DNA from: Acholeplasmataceae bacterium
GTDB lineage: Bacteria > Bacillota_I > Bacilli_A > Izemoplasmatales > Hujiaoplasmataceae
Assembly (NCBI GenBank): GCA_012515085.1
Contig: JAAYZB010000135.1
Location: 1 to 28,207 of the forward strand
Direction of reading: 5' to 3'
DNA length: 28,207 nucleotides
Below, piece after piece: positions 1-8,229 of this stretch; position 1 is the stretch's first letter; each line of letters starts with the position of its first letter. The position numbers were made by a program, and so were the translations under genes. The notes below the pieces were generated by a model, which did no database searches, had not been told where the DNA came from, and was given only the letters and a program-made list of their open reading frames with translations.

Positions 1-705
1 ATTTGGTTGGATGGGTTATATATGGGGCAGTTGTTCTATTTGAAATATGCGTTGTTGATTCGGGAAGAAGACATCCTCCAAGATGTTCTGCATCAATTCA
101 ACAATGTGAAACGCTATTTGTGGGATCATAAGAGAAAGTTATACTGTCATGCGTTTGATGAACAAAAGAACATGCAGTGGAGTGATCCGATTACCGGCAG
201 ATCTGCCAATATTTGGAGTCGTTCCGTTGGTTGGTATGCGATGGCGCTCGTGGAAGCATACGAGTTGTTTCCTCTTGATAGAATCAAGGGAAAAAATAGC
301 CTTTCCAATTTATTAGAAGAATTACTGGAAGGAATGGCTCCGCATCAAGATCCAAAATCACACATGTGGTATCAACTGGTGGACAAACCGCTTTTAGAGA
401 AAAATTATTTAGAAACCAGTGGATCAGCCATGTTGGCTTATGCCATGTTGAAAGGGTCAAGAATCGGCATGATAAAAAAGAGTTATTGGGAAAAAGGAGT
501 GCAAACCGTCAACGGCATCGAAGAAACATATCTGAAGAAATCACCATACGGATATGTGTTGGAGGGAACATGCAAAGTTGCCGGACTCGACAATGAAAAG
601 CGGGATGGAAGTGACAAATATTATCTTTCAGAACCTATCGCGGCTAACGAAATCAAAGGAGTCGCACCCTATCTCTTTTGTCTGACGGAATTAATGAGAA
701 GATAA
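1..705 (+). CDS. GH105 unsaturated rhamnogalacturonyl/glucuronyl hydrolase, C-terminal part (5' end cut by window)
   Basis: The reading frame is open from base 1 and begins inside the protein as IWLDGLYMGQL. Only the last 234 residues are visible, so roughly the first 130-150 residues of a family usually near 370 residues lie outside the window. The W-x-D-G-x-x-M-G stretch is the type of motif that carries the catalytic aspartate in GH105 enzymes (YteR/YesR type). Other family-like segments are RSVGWYAMALVE, the ETSGSAMLAYAM stretch and a C-terminal EPIAANEIKGVAPYLF. GH105 enzymes hydrate and release the unsaturated uronic acid end of lyase products in the cytoplasm, giving 5-keto-4-deoxyuronate, which is the substrate of KduI encoded downstream at 16165. 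A TTG at 7-9 could be mistaken for a start but lies within the conserved motif. The gene ends at a terminator, so it closes an upstream operon. Confidence 0.88.
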   Translation: MWLDGLYMGQLFYLKYALLIREEDILQDVLHQFNNVKRYLWDHKRKLYCHAFDEQKNMQWSDPITGRSANIWSRSVGWYAMALVEAYELFPLDRIKGKNSLSNLLEELLEGMAPHQDPKSHMWYQLVDKPLLEKNYLETSGSAMLAYAMLKGSRIGMIKKSYWEKGVQTVNGIEETYLKKSPYGYVLEGTCKVAGLDNEKRDGSDKYYLSEPIAANEIKGVAPYLFCLTELMRR

Positions 706-725
706 CAGTCAACCGAACATTAAAC

Positions 726-755
726 AAAAACGAAGCGAAAAGTCGCTTCGTTTTT
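726..755 (+). terminator. Rho-independent terminator of the GH105 operon
   Basis: The perfect 8-bp stem CGAAGCGA (731-738) / TCGCTTCG (743-750) has a 4-base AAAG loop. It is flanked by five A (726-730) and five T (751-755). It lies 20 bases after the GH105 stop codon. Confidence 0.9.
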
Positions 756-850
756 CACGAGAGAATCTTTGAAAAAATCATTCATAATCAAGCAAAAAAC
801 CAAGGAGGAGATTCAGTGAATTGAATAATAAAAACATTCACAAAACACTA

Positions 851-879
851 TTGACAAGGTTTTTTTTTCGTGATAAAAT
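851..879 (+). promoter_or_regulatory. Sigma-A-like promoter P1 for uxaC
   Basis: TTGACA (851-856) is followed after 17 bases by TAAAAT (874-879). An extended -10 TG sits at 871-872. Transcription would start near 886, giving a leader of about 197 bases before uxaC. Confidence 0.7.
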
Positions 880-883
880 TAGA

Positions 884-914
884 TTGATAATAAACACCGT
901 CTATTATATAAGAC
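884..914 (+). promoter_or_regulatory. Second tandem promoter P2 for uxaC with an overlapping imperfect palindrome
   Basis: TTGATA (884-889) and TATAAG (907-912) each match consensus at 5 of 6 positions and are exactly 17 bases apart. A 16-base imperfect palindrome (899-914, GTCT...AGAC, 12 of 16 positions symmetric) covers the -10 box and may be an operator. A protein bound there would block P2 and sit just downstream of P1. The operator role is inference. Confidence 0.45.
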
Positions 915-1082
915 ATATAACAATCATGATTTTGGATTTCAGGTTCATCTTTTTCAAATGAACCATTTCCCAGTGTTTTCTGTAAATGTTACCAGAATAT
1001 GTCAATTATGCCACTTTTTCTCCATGATAATGATTTGAAATTGATTATTTGAACGGATCTTATTTTGTTGACGGGGGAAGCT
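915..1082 (+). other. uxaC untranslated leader with a small hairpin
   Basis: This is the rest of the 377-base gap between the GH105 stop and uxaC. It contains the 7-bp stem GGTTCAT (942-948) / ATGAACC (958-964) with a 9-base loop and no T-run after it. The remainder is AT-rich with no credible gene. A short frame on the minus strand has no ribosome site and overlaps the start of uxaC. The SD-like GGGGGAAG (1072-1079) precedes the ATG at 1083. Confidence 0.45.
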
Positions 1083-2477
1083 ATGAGCACTTTTATTCAT
1101 GAGGACATGTTGCTTCAAAACGATTTTGGGAAGATGCTGTTTCATCAGCATGCTCAAAAAATGCCGATCATTGATTATCATTGTCACTTGGATCCCAAAG
1201 AAATATACGAAGATAAAAAATTTCGTAATATTGTCGATGTCTGGCTTTCAGGGGATCATTACAAATGGCGGCTTATGCGGGCCAACGGAGTGACAGAAGA
1301 TTATATTACGGGCAATCAGCCCGATTTTGCCAAGTTTCAGAAATGGGCGGAAGTAGTAGAAATATTATTGGGTAATCCTTTGTACCATTGGACTCATTTT
1401 GAGTTAAAACGATATTTTGGAATTGATGAGTTGCTCGGACCGAAGACCGCAAAGATGATTTATACTGAAGTGAATCGCCAACTGAGTGGATTGTCAGCGA
1501 GGAAACTGATTGAACTAAGTGGTATTGAGACCATTTGTACAACCGATGATCCAACTGATGATTTACAGTGGCATGCATTATTGAAAAAGGACCCGAAAAT
1601 GAAAACGCGGGTACTTCCCGCGTTTCGTCCGGATAAAGGATTGAATATTGAATTGCCGGATTTTTTGAATTGGGTTCACTCTCTGGCCTCGATCGTTGGC
1701 TATCCGATAGAAAATTTGAAAACGTTTGAACAAGCGTTGTTCGATCGCGTCAAGTATTTTCATGAACTCGGATGCCGTTTGTCTGATCACGCATTGGACT
1801 ACGTGAGTTTAGAGAAAGCTGGAGCAGAGGAAGTTGGCTTGATATTTGAACGGGCGTTACGGAAAGAATCGCTCAGTCGTTCGGAAATCCGAAAATACAA
1901 AGGATACATTCTCGTATTTTTAGGAAGGCTCTACCATCAATATGGCTGGGTCCAGCAATATCATATCGGTGCTCTTCGGAATACTTCCACGAGAATGTAT
2001 GAAAAATTAGGTCCGGATACTGGATTTGATGCCATCAATGATATTTCATTTGCCTATCCGCTTTCGGAACTGCTCGATTCACTTGATCAAACTGGTGAGC
2101 TTCCGAAAACCATCCTATACACTTTAAATCCACGTGATTTCGAGGTAGCAATCACTTTGATGCAAGCGTTTCAAGGCGACGGCATCCCAGGAAAAATCCA
2201 ATTTGGTTCTCCCTGGTGGTTCCTCGATACGATGGACGGCATGAGAAAACACTTTAAAGCGTTGGGAAACAATGGATTATTGGCTCGATTTATTGGGATG
2301 CTGACAGATTCCCGAAGCTTCCTGTCGTATCCCCGCCATGAATACTTCCGACGAGTCCTCTGTGACTTTATTGGAGAAGAAGTGGTGCGTGGTCATTTTC
2401 CTAAAGATGAAACATTACTAGGCAAGATGGTTGAAGATATTTGCTATAATAACGCAAAGAAATATTTCATGCTTTAG
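1083..2477 (+). CDS. uxaC: Uronate isomerase
   Basis: This 464-residue protein is the usual length for UxaC, the cytoplasmic isomerase that turns D-galacturonate into D-tagaturonate (and D-glucuronate into D-fructuronate) in the first step of the Ashwell pathway. The N-terminus FIHEDMLLQ and the metal-binding DYHCHL motif (His33, His35) are diagnostic. TTDDPTDDLQWH and the IGALRNTSTRMYEKLG stretch also match the family. The ATG at 1083 was chosen over in-frame TTG codons at 1065 and 1068 because a GGGGGAAG ribosome site precedes it and the protein then starts where family members start. It has its own tandem promoters. Its stop overlaps the stop of the convergent pectinesterase gene. uxaB and uxaA, needed to carry tagaturonate to KDG, are not in the window. 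Confidence 0.96.
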   Translation: MSTFIHEDMLLQNDFGKMLFHQHAQKMPIIDYHCHLDPKEIYEDKKFRNIVDVWLSGDHYKWRLMRANGVTEDYITGNQPDFAKFQKWAEVVEILLGNPLYHWTHFELKRYFGIDELLGPKTAKMIYTEVNRQLSGLSARKLIELSGIETICTTDDPTDDLQWHALLKKDPKMKTRVLPAFRPDKGLNIELPDFLNWVHSLASIVGYPIENLKTFEQALFDRVKYFHELGCRLSDHALDYVSLEKAGAEEVGLIFERALRKESLSRSEIRKYKGYILVFLGRLYHQYGWVQQYHIGALRNTSTRMYEKLGPDTGFDAINDISFAYPLSELLDSLDQTGELPKTILYTLNPRDFEVAITLMQAFQGDGIPGKIQFGSPWWFLDTMDGMRKHFKALGNNGLLARFIGMLTDSRSFLSYPRHEYFRRVLCDFIGEEVVRGHFPKDETLLGKMVEDICYNNAKKYFML

Positions 2478-3373
2478 TCAGATAAGATTATCTGAAATGA
2501 TTCTTCAAAATATTGTTTTATCTGTTTTATTCTCTCCTTGGACAGGTCGCGGGACATGGGTGACGGGATCAATGGATCCTCATAAAAGCGATACTTATGT
2601 TTCCCCCAATCGTCATAGCGAACCGAGTGGATCTCGCCTTCAAATCGGCATCCATGGTAATACACATAGCCATGTTCCCGCCATGGTCTGGCCAAGAATA
2701 CTTGATTTGTGGCCGATCTATTTAGAATTTGACAATTCCAAAATACAAATCCAATTGGATTCTCTTCATACGTTGATGGCGCAGCAATATATCCAGGGAG
2801 TTGACTAATCAAACAACAGGTTTGGAAGAGTGCCGTGGCACTTCCAAAGATATAGTCCACCGATCCACCGATCGTACAATCAATAAAAAGGTGGTTCAAA
2901 GGGCGTTGATGCAACAATTCCTTTGGTAACAAATCGAGGTAGCGGTTGGTGAGATCCTTTGGCAAGGGCCCAAGAAATAACGTATCTTGATATCCCAAGA
3001 TCGTGCACTGCGTCAGGCGAGTTTTGTCACCATATAATGCACAAGCGACCGCTTGTCCGATGCCTTTCCCATGCCCGGCATCGTTGACGATAGTCAAGTT
3101 TGAGAGCGTTACCTCGTCTGAGGTAATGGTGAGTGTGGGCGTGCGAAACGTATTGAAGGGACGTCCGTCTTTATGCAATTTGTCATTATAGTCCGAAAAA
3201 GAAAGAATGCTCTCTCGATTGCCTGAACCGATTACACTCACATTGTTTCGCCTAATCCATACCTTTTCCTGGTATTCCCCCTTTTCTAAGGTGACCTGAA
3301 CTGGTTGAGTGTTGGGAATATTCGCGATTGCTTCGGTAATTGACATACCGGGAGCGAGAGTCAATGATATCAT
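2474..3373 (-). CDS. Pectin methylesterase (CE8), predicted cytoplasmic
   Basis: This 299-residue protein is a right-handed beta-helix pectinesterase, which removes methyl esters from galacturonan. Visible family residues are Gln107 in GQAVACALYGDK, Gln129-Asp130 in ILGYQDTLF (the catalytic acid/base), Asp173 in VDYIFGSATALF (the nucleophile) and Arg229/Trp231 in FLARPWRE (substrate binding). It has no signal peptide and begins directly with MISLTLAPGMSITEAI, so it probably acts on imported methylated oligogalacturonides. An AAAGGAG ribosome site precedes the start. A strong promoter overlaps the beginning of the divergent gene at 3420. The gene faces uxaC: TAA on the minus strand (2474-2476) and TAG of uxaC (2475-2477) overlap, with no visible terminator between them. 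Confidence 0.93.
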   Translation of the reverse strand: MISLTLAPGMSITEAIANIPNTQPVQVTLEKGEYQEKVWIRRNNVSVIGSGNRESILSFSDYNDKLHKDGRPFNTFRTPTLTITSDEVTLSNLTIVNDAGHGKGIGQAVACALYGDKTRLTQCTILGYQDTLFLGPLPKDLTNRYLDLLPKELLHQRPLNHLFIDCTIGGSVDYIFGSATALFQTCCLISQLPGYIAAPSTYEENPIGFVFWNCQILNRSATNQVFLARPWREHGYVYYHGCRFEGEIHSVRYDDWGKHKYRFYEDPLIPSPMSRDLSKERIKQIKQYFEESFQIILSD

Positions 3374-3397
3374 AGGAAACTCCTTTCTTCCAGACTC

Positions 3398-3426
3398 ATT
3401 ATATTAGGGAGTTGTTAATTTGACAA
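3398..3426 (-). promoter_or_regulatory. Promoter for the pectinesterase gene
   Basis: Read on the minus strand, TTGTCA (3426-3421) is followed after exactly 17 bases by a perfect TATAAT (3403-3398). The -35 box lies inside the first codons of the divergent membrane-protein gene starting at 3420. Confidence 0.75.
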
Positions 3427-3971
3427 TACGCAAGTTACGAACGATTGATCTGATCATATTCACGGTTGTAGGCTCCATACTTGATATCGTGATTGGTCTC
3501 AAGGGTTTTTTTGGGATCGTGGCGTTTGTTTCTATTGGAATTCCTTTAGTGGTTCTCTCTTACATCCGCTGGGGAAAATATGCATTATTGGCAAACCTCG
3601 TCTTGGCAATCGTCCATTTATTTCTTTTTGAGGCCCCATTCTTATCCCGGTTGGCCCATTCTTTGGCCCTCATGTTACTGTCATGTTCTCTTTTTATCCA
3701 ACGCTGGTCTTTCTACCGTGTCACTCGTCTCAACTTCGGCTTGGTCGTTGGGCTCTATATTGCCTTGTACCTCATCATGTTTTTTGGTGAGTGGTGTATG
3801 TTACTGATTTTTCAAATGGAAATCCCCTTGGAAAACTTGGCACTCAATCATTCAATCAACATCTTGGTCGGCAGCTTCTTATTGGGTTTGATGGCGATTC
3901 AAAAAGAATTGCTCGTTCACATGGATCCTTATTTGAGAGAAAAGAGTGAGGAGAACAAGCAGCATGAATAA
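3420..3971 (+). CDS. Unrecognised multi-spanning membrane protein, first gene of the transporter operon
   Basis: This 183-residue, very hydrophobic protein is one I cannot place in a family. About six membrane segments are visible (roughly residues 9-27, 30-51, 54-70, 78-93, 104-131 and 147-164), with a charged C-terminal tail. Size and topology resemble small ECF-type substrate-binding membrane proteins, but no diagnostic motif was seen, so this is only a comparison. The start is a TTG at 3420 preceded by AGGGAG (3406-3411). The stop overlaps the start of the first permease in the 8-base string ATGAATAA (3964-3971), which implies translational coupling and a role tied to the transporter. No clear plus-strand promoter was found in the short gap before it. 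Any promoter must lie within the pectinesterase gene. Confidence 0.75.
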   Translation: MTIRKLRTIDLIIFTVVGSILDIVIGLKGFFGIVAFVSIGIPLVVLSYIRWGKYALLANLVLAIVHLFLFEAPFLSRLAHSLALMLLSCSLFIQRWSFYRVTRLNFGLVVGLYIALYLIMFFGEWCMLLIFQMEIPLENLALNHSINILVGSFLLGLMAIQKELLVHMDPYLREKSEENKQHE

Positions 3972-5013
3972 TACTGCCAAAATGAAACGCGAACTGACTC
4001 CAGAAGAAATCCATCACGAAGAGCTGATGGAAGAACTTGAACGGACAAGATGGCGTCGCTACTGGCACCAGATCAAGAAGAGCTGGCCTGTCTACGTGAT
4101 GCTCATCCCCGTTATTCTGTTTTTCTACTTTTTTCGCTATCGCCCGATAGGTGGTATCTTGGTCGCCTTCAAAAATTACGATAACTATGCGATATCGATT
4201 GGGGAAAGCGACTTCTACGGATTGTATGCCTTTCGCTATTTGATCGTTGGGCCTCAGGCCGAACGATTCTGGCAAGCTTTCCGCAATACATTTACTTTGA
4301 GTGCTTATGGGTTGTTTTTCGGCTTTCCGATTCCAATTGTACTGGCATTATTGTTCAGCGAAATACGCAATGAAACCTATCGAAACATCACGCAGATCAT
4401 TTCTTATTTACCTCGATTTATATCGACGGTAGTGATCACTTCGCTGATTGGATTAATGCTGTTTCAGGGGAGCATCAATCAATCCCCCGGGATTCTGAAT
4501 ACCCTCTTCGCCAAACTCGGGTGGATCGAAGAGGGGGGAGCGGTGATGACGGAACCAGAGTTTTTCCGTTCCATCTATATCATTTCTGGCATCTGGGAAG
4601 GGGCTGGCTATGGATCGATTGTCTATTTCGCAGCAATCATGGCCATCAGCCCCACCAATTATGAAGCTGCGAAGATTGATGGGGCAAATAAACTCGCGCA
4701 AATTCGGTATGTGACGCTTCCGGGGATGGCACCCACTTTGACGATCATGTTGATCTTGCGGATCGGTGATATCTTGAGCGTTGGTTATGAAAAGGTGCTG
4801 TTGCTGACACAAAATCAAGGGTTGAGTGTCTTAAGTACCGCCGAAGTGATCTCTACTTATGTGTTGACCTTGGGAGGGCTATGGTCTTCAGGAAGTGGAT
4901 CAGGAGTTAGTTTTGCGGCTGCGGCGGACTTGTTCAATTCATTCATTGCGATGTTCTTGGTGCTGGGTGCGAATTACATCAGTCGCCGTGTCTCAGACAC
5001 GTCGTTGTTTTAG
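3964..5013 (+). CDS. Sugar ABC transporter permease, LplB/YteP type
   Basis: This 349-residue inner-membrane permease belongs to the CUT1/MalF-like superfamily. It has a charged cytoplasmic N-terminus, a first membrane segment around WPVYVMLIPVILFFYFF, and an EAA loop EAAKIDGANK (Glu234 to about residue 243) that contacts the ATPase. The family member that works with YtcP and YtcQ in Bacillus subtilis imports galacturonan/rhamnogalacturonan oligosaccharides and is powered by MsmX. The pectin genes on both sides make the same substrate class likely here. The ATG at 3964 is preferred over a GTG at 3946 because AGGAG (3949-3953) lies 10 bases before it. The next permease follows directly. Confidence 0.93.
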   Translation: MNNTAKMKRELTPEEIHHEELMEELERTRWRRYWHQIKKSWPVYVMLIPVILFFYFFRYRPIGGILVAFKNYDNYAISIGESDFYGLYAFRYLIVGPQAERFWQAFRNTFTLSAYGLFFGFPIPIVLALLFSEIRNETYRNITQIISYLPRFISTVVITSLIGLMLFQGSINQSPGILNTLFAKLGWIEEGGAVMTEPEFFRSIYIISGIWEGAGYGSIVYFAAIMAISPTNYEAAKIDGANKLAQIRYVTLPGMAPTLTIMLILRIGDILSVGYEKVLLLTQNQGLSVLSTAEVISTYVLTLGGLWSSGSGSGVSFAAAADLFNSFIAMFLVLGANYISRRVSDTSLF

Positions 5014-5022
5014 GTGATAATC

Positions 5023-5886
5023 ATGAAAAGACTCGATCGCAGTGAATTGATATTCAAGATATTCGCTTACGTCCTCGTGACCGTTTTTGTGCTCACAACC
5101 ATCTACCCCTTCATCTATAGTGTCTCCATGGCGATTTCCAGTGACAGCGCAGTGACGTTTGGCCGAGTGGTGTTGTGGCCAGTGGAAATCCAATTAAATG
5201 CCGTGACCGACCTGATCGTTGGAGAATGGGCAAAATCTTTCTGGATCGCTTATACGAATACGCTCTTCTATACCTTCTATGGCACCATCTTCAGTATGAC
5301 CCTTTCGATTTTTGCGGCCTATGCGCTCTCCCGCAGAAATCTCGTGTTCAAACGGCAAATCGGCTTTTTTATCGTCTTTACTATGTGGTTCTCGGCGGGT
5401 CTTATCCCGACTTATATCAATTATCGGGAAATGATGGTCAACAATCGCTGGGGGATCATATATGGATTCGGTGTCCAAGCATTCAATATTCTATTGTTGC
5501 GGAATTATTTCAACGGCATTTCCCGAGAAATCGAAGAAGCCGCCATCGTCGATGGCGCAAATGAATTTCAAGTATTATCCAATATCTATTTACCGATGTC
5601 CAAATCTGCCTTGGCAACAATCACTCTGTTTTATGCGTTGAATCGTTGGAATGGTTATTTCTGGAATATGAGATTGGTCCAGGGCACTGAACATCCGCTT
5701 CAGGTTGTTCTTCGTGGAATCATTACCAACGCAAGCAACACCGATGATATTTTCAACTATCCTTACTCGGAGTTTTCGTTGGCATATGCTGCCATTGTCT
5801 TATCTATCATCCCCATTGTCGTCATCTACCCTTATTTACAGCGATATTTCGCTCGGGGTGTCAACGTCGGTGGGGTAAAAGAATAG
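5023..5886 (+). CDS. Sugar ABC transporter permease, YtcP/LplC type
   Basis: This 287-residue MalG-like permease is the partner of the upstream gene. The EAA loop reads EEAAIVDGANEFQVL (Glu172-Ala174, Gly178). Six membrane segments are expected, the first near VTVFVLTTIYPFIYSVSMA. The ATG at 5023 is chosen over an in-frame GTG at 5014 because AGGTGA (5012-5017) stands five bases before the ATG. The spacing to the upstream stop is nine bases, so the two permeases should be co-translated as a heterodimer. Substrate is inferred from context to be pectin-derived oligouronides. Confidence 0.93.
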   Translation: MKRLDRSELIFKIFAYVLVTVFVLTTIYPFIYSVSMAISSDSAVTFGRVVLWPVEIQLNAVTDLIVGEWAKSFWIAYTNTLFYTFYGTIFSMTLSIFAAYALSRRNLVFKRQIGFFIVFTMWFSAGLIPTYINYREMMVNNRWGIIYGFGVQAFNILLLRNYFNGISREIEEAAIVDGANEFQVLSNIYLPMSKSALATITLFYALNRWNGYFWNMRLVQGTEHPLQVVLRGIITNASNTDDIFNYPYSEFSLAYAAIVLSIIPIVVIYPYLQRYFARGVNVGGVKE

Positions 5887-5911
5887 AAATATTTAGATAA
5901 AGGAGAAAGAT

Positions 5912-8140
5912 ATGAAGAGATTTATCACACTAGCACTCATGTTCGTGGTGGCGCTTGCCTTGGCGGCTTGTAATGGCGAGACAACAGCAGCCCCCACCAC
6001 CACTGCGGGATCAACCACCACAGGAACTGGTACAACAGCGGCTCCCACTTCGGTAGGGACAACAACAACTGCGCCAACAACGCCTGCTTCGACAGGAACC
6101 ACGACTGAATTTCCTTTGAGTCAAGAAGTGACGTTGAACATGGCCATCAACTATACCTCTGGAGGTCAGTTGATGAGTATCTCGTATCAAAAAGAAGCGG
6201 CTTATGTCTCCACAATTGACGATACGACCTATACCAAAGGCGATTTATTGCCGGTATGGGCAACAATAGGTGATATTTTGAAAGTCAATTTTGTTGACAT
6301 GGCGACGTCCTCCGATCCGGATACCAATTCTCAATGGGATCGGTTGGAGAGCGAGAATTTTGCGGGAGTGGATATGGTCAATGGAACAGGCCAATTGATT
6401 GGTCCTGCTGGCGTTGATGGCAATTTTGTCGATATAGCAAAATATCTTGACGACATGCCATTCTTCAAAGCCTTTCTGGAAGCCAATCCCTCGGTTCGAG
6501 TCTCGATCACCTCGGCCGATGGTGGCATTTACTTTACTCCGTATTTTGATGGATTTGGCGAGTTGGAAAACATGTTTTTATGCCGGATCGACTGGGTAGA
6601 GGATATTTTGGATGCGGCAAACACCGATGCTTTTGATATTGATCCAGCAACCAAACCCACGGAGTACACCCGTCGACAAATTCCGGTACCGATCGATGTG
6701 GACATCATTGTGGCCAATCCGGAAAGTGCGCTGACCGACACACGGGTCGTCGAAAAGAATTACACCGTCAATATTTTGAATGCTCTAGCTCAAGTTGCCA
6801 ATCCGACAGGAAAAGCTTTGGCTGATGTATTCCGCGCCCATATCCAAAACACTTATGGTGATCAAGGCTACGCCAAACTCTCCGATGTGTTTGTTGGCGT
6901 GGATGCGGCATATGACACCGATGAGTTGATGGCTTTGATGTATGTCGTTAAAGCCAATCCGAAGTATCTGACTCGGGAACATGCAGCGCCTTTATCGGAA
7001 GTAGAAGTCCTATTCCCCCGCGAAGCCAAAGGCAACCGTGTTGCCAACTTGATCCGCGGAATGGAATTTTTCGGACTGCGCGGCGTATTCAGTCGTTGTG
7101 AGAACTTGTATTTTGACACAACCGGCACCATTCAAGACATTCGTCATGAACAAAAATTCCTCGATGCTATTGCCGATCTCAACGCGCTTTTCGAAGATGA
7201 TCTGATTTATCCGATCTTAACGGGCGGCGCAAATATCCGAAAACAATTGCTAGAAGGCTCCAACGGGTTCATTACCTATGATTATAATGGAACTTCGACG
7301 ACAACCGGGTTGATCGATAAAGGAAACGACAAGGATCCAACTTATAAATTTGAAGCGATCCTTCCGCCCGTCTGTGATTGGCTTGGCAATGGAACCTATT
7401 TCCATTTCAGCGAGTCCGTTCGTTCGATCAAAAACGAAGCTTGGGGCATCCCGATTCAAGTGGAATCCAACCCCGGAAAACTCCAACGGGCACTGATGTT
7501 GATGGATGGACTATATGACTATTCGACTGTCAATTCTATCGGTACGATTCACCTGTATGGACCTGTTGGTTGGACCGATGGAACCATTGAGTATGGATCC
7601 GATGTGGTTTATAAGTTGAGCAATGATGCTCTTGCGGAAATCGCGGATCCTACCGTCGGAAATGGTAGCCACATCAATTATCTGAGACAGTATGTAGGAG
7701 CGACCATGCCGATTGGCCATATCCGTAGCCTTGGCTTGGAATATCAGACATTATCGGGTCAAGGAAAAGAAAGTGTTGAAAGGATCAATCGAGCTGTGGA
7801 AGTTGGCACGTTCAAACTAGCTGGTCAAATTGCTTCGACGGATGAGATTTACAGCCGAATCCCCGCAACAGTCAGTCCGCTATGGTTCCAATTATCACCG
7901 ACATTCTATCCGCTTACCAAAGCTGAAAATGATATTATCGTAGCGACTTGTGCTTGGATTGATCTTTATGATGACAACGCATTATCGACCTTGGTTCAAT
8001 ACGGCTTTACCGGTGAAGGTGGTTCGGTCACAGAAGCTGCTTACTGGCAAATGTTTGTCATGGGTAACTACGACCTCTATGACGATGTCTATATCAAAGG
8101 ATATCGGAACGCCTACAACCGTCTCCAAGAAGACGAATAA
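5912..8140 (+). CDS. Sugar ABC transporter substrate-binding lipoprotein, LplA/YtcQ type, with Thr-rich linker
   Basis: This 742-residue lipoprotein has a signal peptide of about 19 residues ending in the lipobox LALAAC, with Cys20 as the lipid-modified residue. A low-complexity Thr/Ala/Pro/Gly linker follows (about residues 21-66), which probably lifts the binding domain from the membrane and is common in Acholeplasma-like bacteria. The rest is the binding protein. It is clearly longer than typical LplA/YtcQ proteins near 500 residues, so it may carry an inserted or extra subdomain. An AAGGAG ribosome site precedes the ATG. It follows the two permeases by 25 bases and is followed by a stable hairpin. 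By context it binds oligogalacturonides. Confidence 0.9.
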   Translation: MKRFITLALMFVVALALAACNGETTAAPTTTAGSTTTGTGTTAAPTSVGTTTTAPTTPASTGTTTEFPLSQEVTLNMAINYTSGGQLMSISYQKEAAYVSTIDDTTYTKGDLLPVWATIGDILKVNFVDMATSSDPDTNSQWDRLESENFAGVDMVNGTGQLIGPAGVDGNFVDIAKYLDDMPFFKAFLEANPSVRVSITSADGGIYFTPYFDGFGELENMFLCRIDWVEDILDAANTDAFDIDPATKPTEYTRRQIPVPIDVDIIVANPESALTDTRVVEKNYTVNILNALAQVANPTGKALADVFRAHIQNTYGDQGYAKLSDVFVGVDAAYDTDELMALMYVVKANPKYLTREHAAPLSEVEVLFPREAKGNRVANLIRGMEFFGLRGVFSRCENLYFDTTGTIQDIRHEQKFLDAIADLNALFEDDLIYPILTGGANIRKQLLEGSNGFITYDYNGTSTTTGLIDKGNDKDPTYKFEAILPPVCDWLGNGTYFHFSESVRSIKNEAWGIPIQVESNPGKLQRALMLMDGLYDYSTVNSIGTIHLYGPVGWTDGTIEYGSDVVYKLSNDALAEIADPTVGNGSHINYLRQYVGATMPIGHIRSLGLEYQTLSGQGKESVERINRAVEVGTFKLAGQIASTDEIYSRIPATVSPLWFQLSPTFYPLTKAENDIIVATCAWIDLYDDNALSTLVQYGFTGEGGSVTEAAYWQMFVMGNYDLYDDVYIKGYRNAYNRLQEDE

Positions 8141-8170
8141 TCCTCCTATCGCTTTACTTGATTTAAGAAC

Positions 8171-8207
8171 GGTTTGGGGAGACAAAATGGTTTGTCTCCC
8201 CAAAACC
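8171..8207 (+). other. Stable intra-operon hairpin after the binding-protein gene
   Basis: GGTTTGGGGAGACAAA (8171-8186) pairs with TTTGTCTCCCC plus AAACC (8191-8207), with an ATGG loop and one bulged A. No T-run follows (the next bases are CGACTTTAAAAAG). It is therefore more likely an mRNA-stabilising or processing element than a full terminator. Such hairpins after binding-protein genes raise their expression over downstream genes. Confidence 0.75.
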
Positions 8208-8229
8208 CGACTTTAAAAAGAGGGAACTC

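Noticed and set aside
366..596. Plus-strand frame inside the GH105 gene
   Set aside because: It is a shadow frame within a conserved enzyme, with no ribosome site.
1002..1187. Minus-strand frame across the uxaC start
   Set aside because: It has no ribosome site or promoter and overlaps conserved uxaC codons.
3340..3373. TTGACA (3340-3345) with TATCAT (3368-3373) as a plus-strand promoter for the transporter operon
   Set aside because: The spacer is 22 bases, too long for a sigma-A promoter, and both boxes lie in pectinesterase coding DNA.
5893..6102. Minus-strand open frame rich in Val and Ala
   Set aside because: It is the antisense of the Thr-codon-rich linker of the binding lipoprotein and has no ribosome site.
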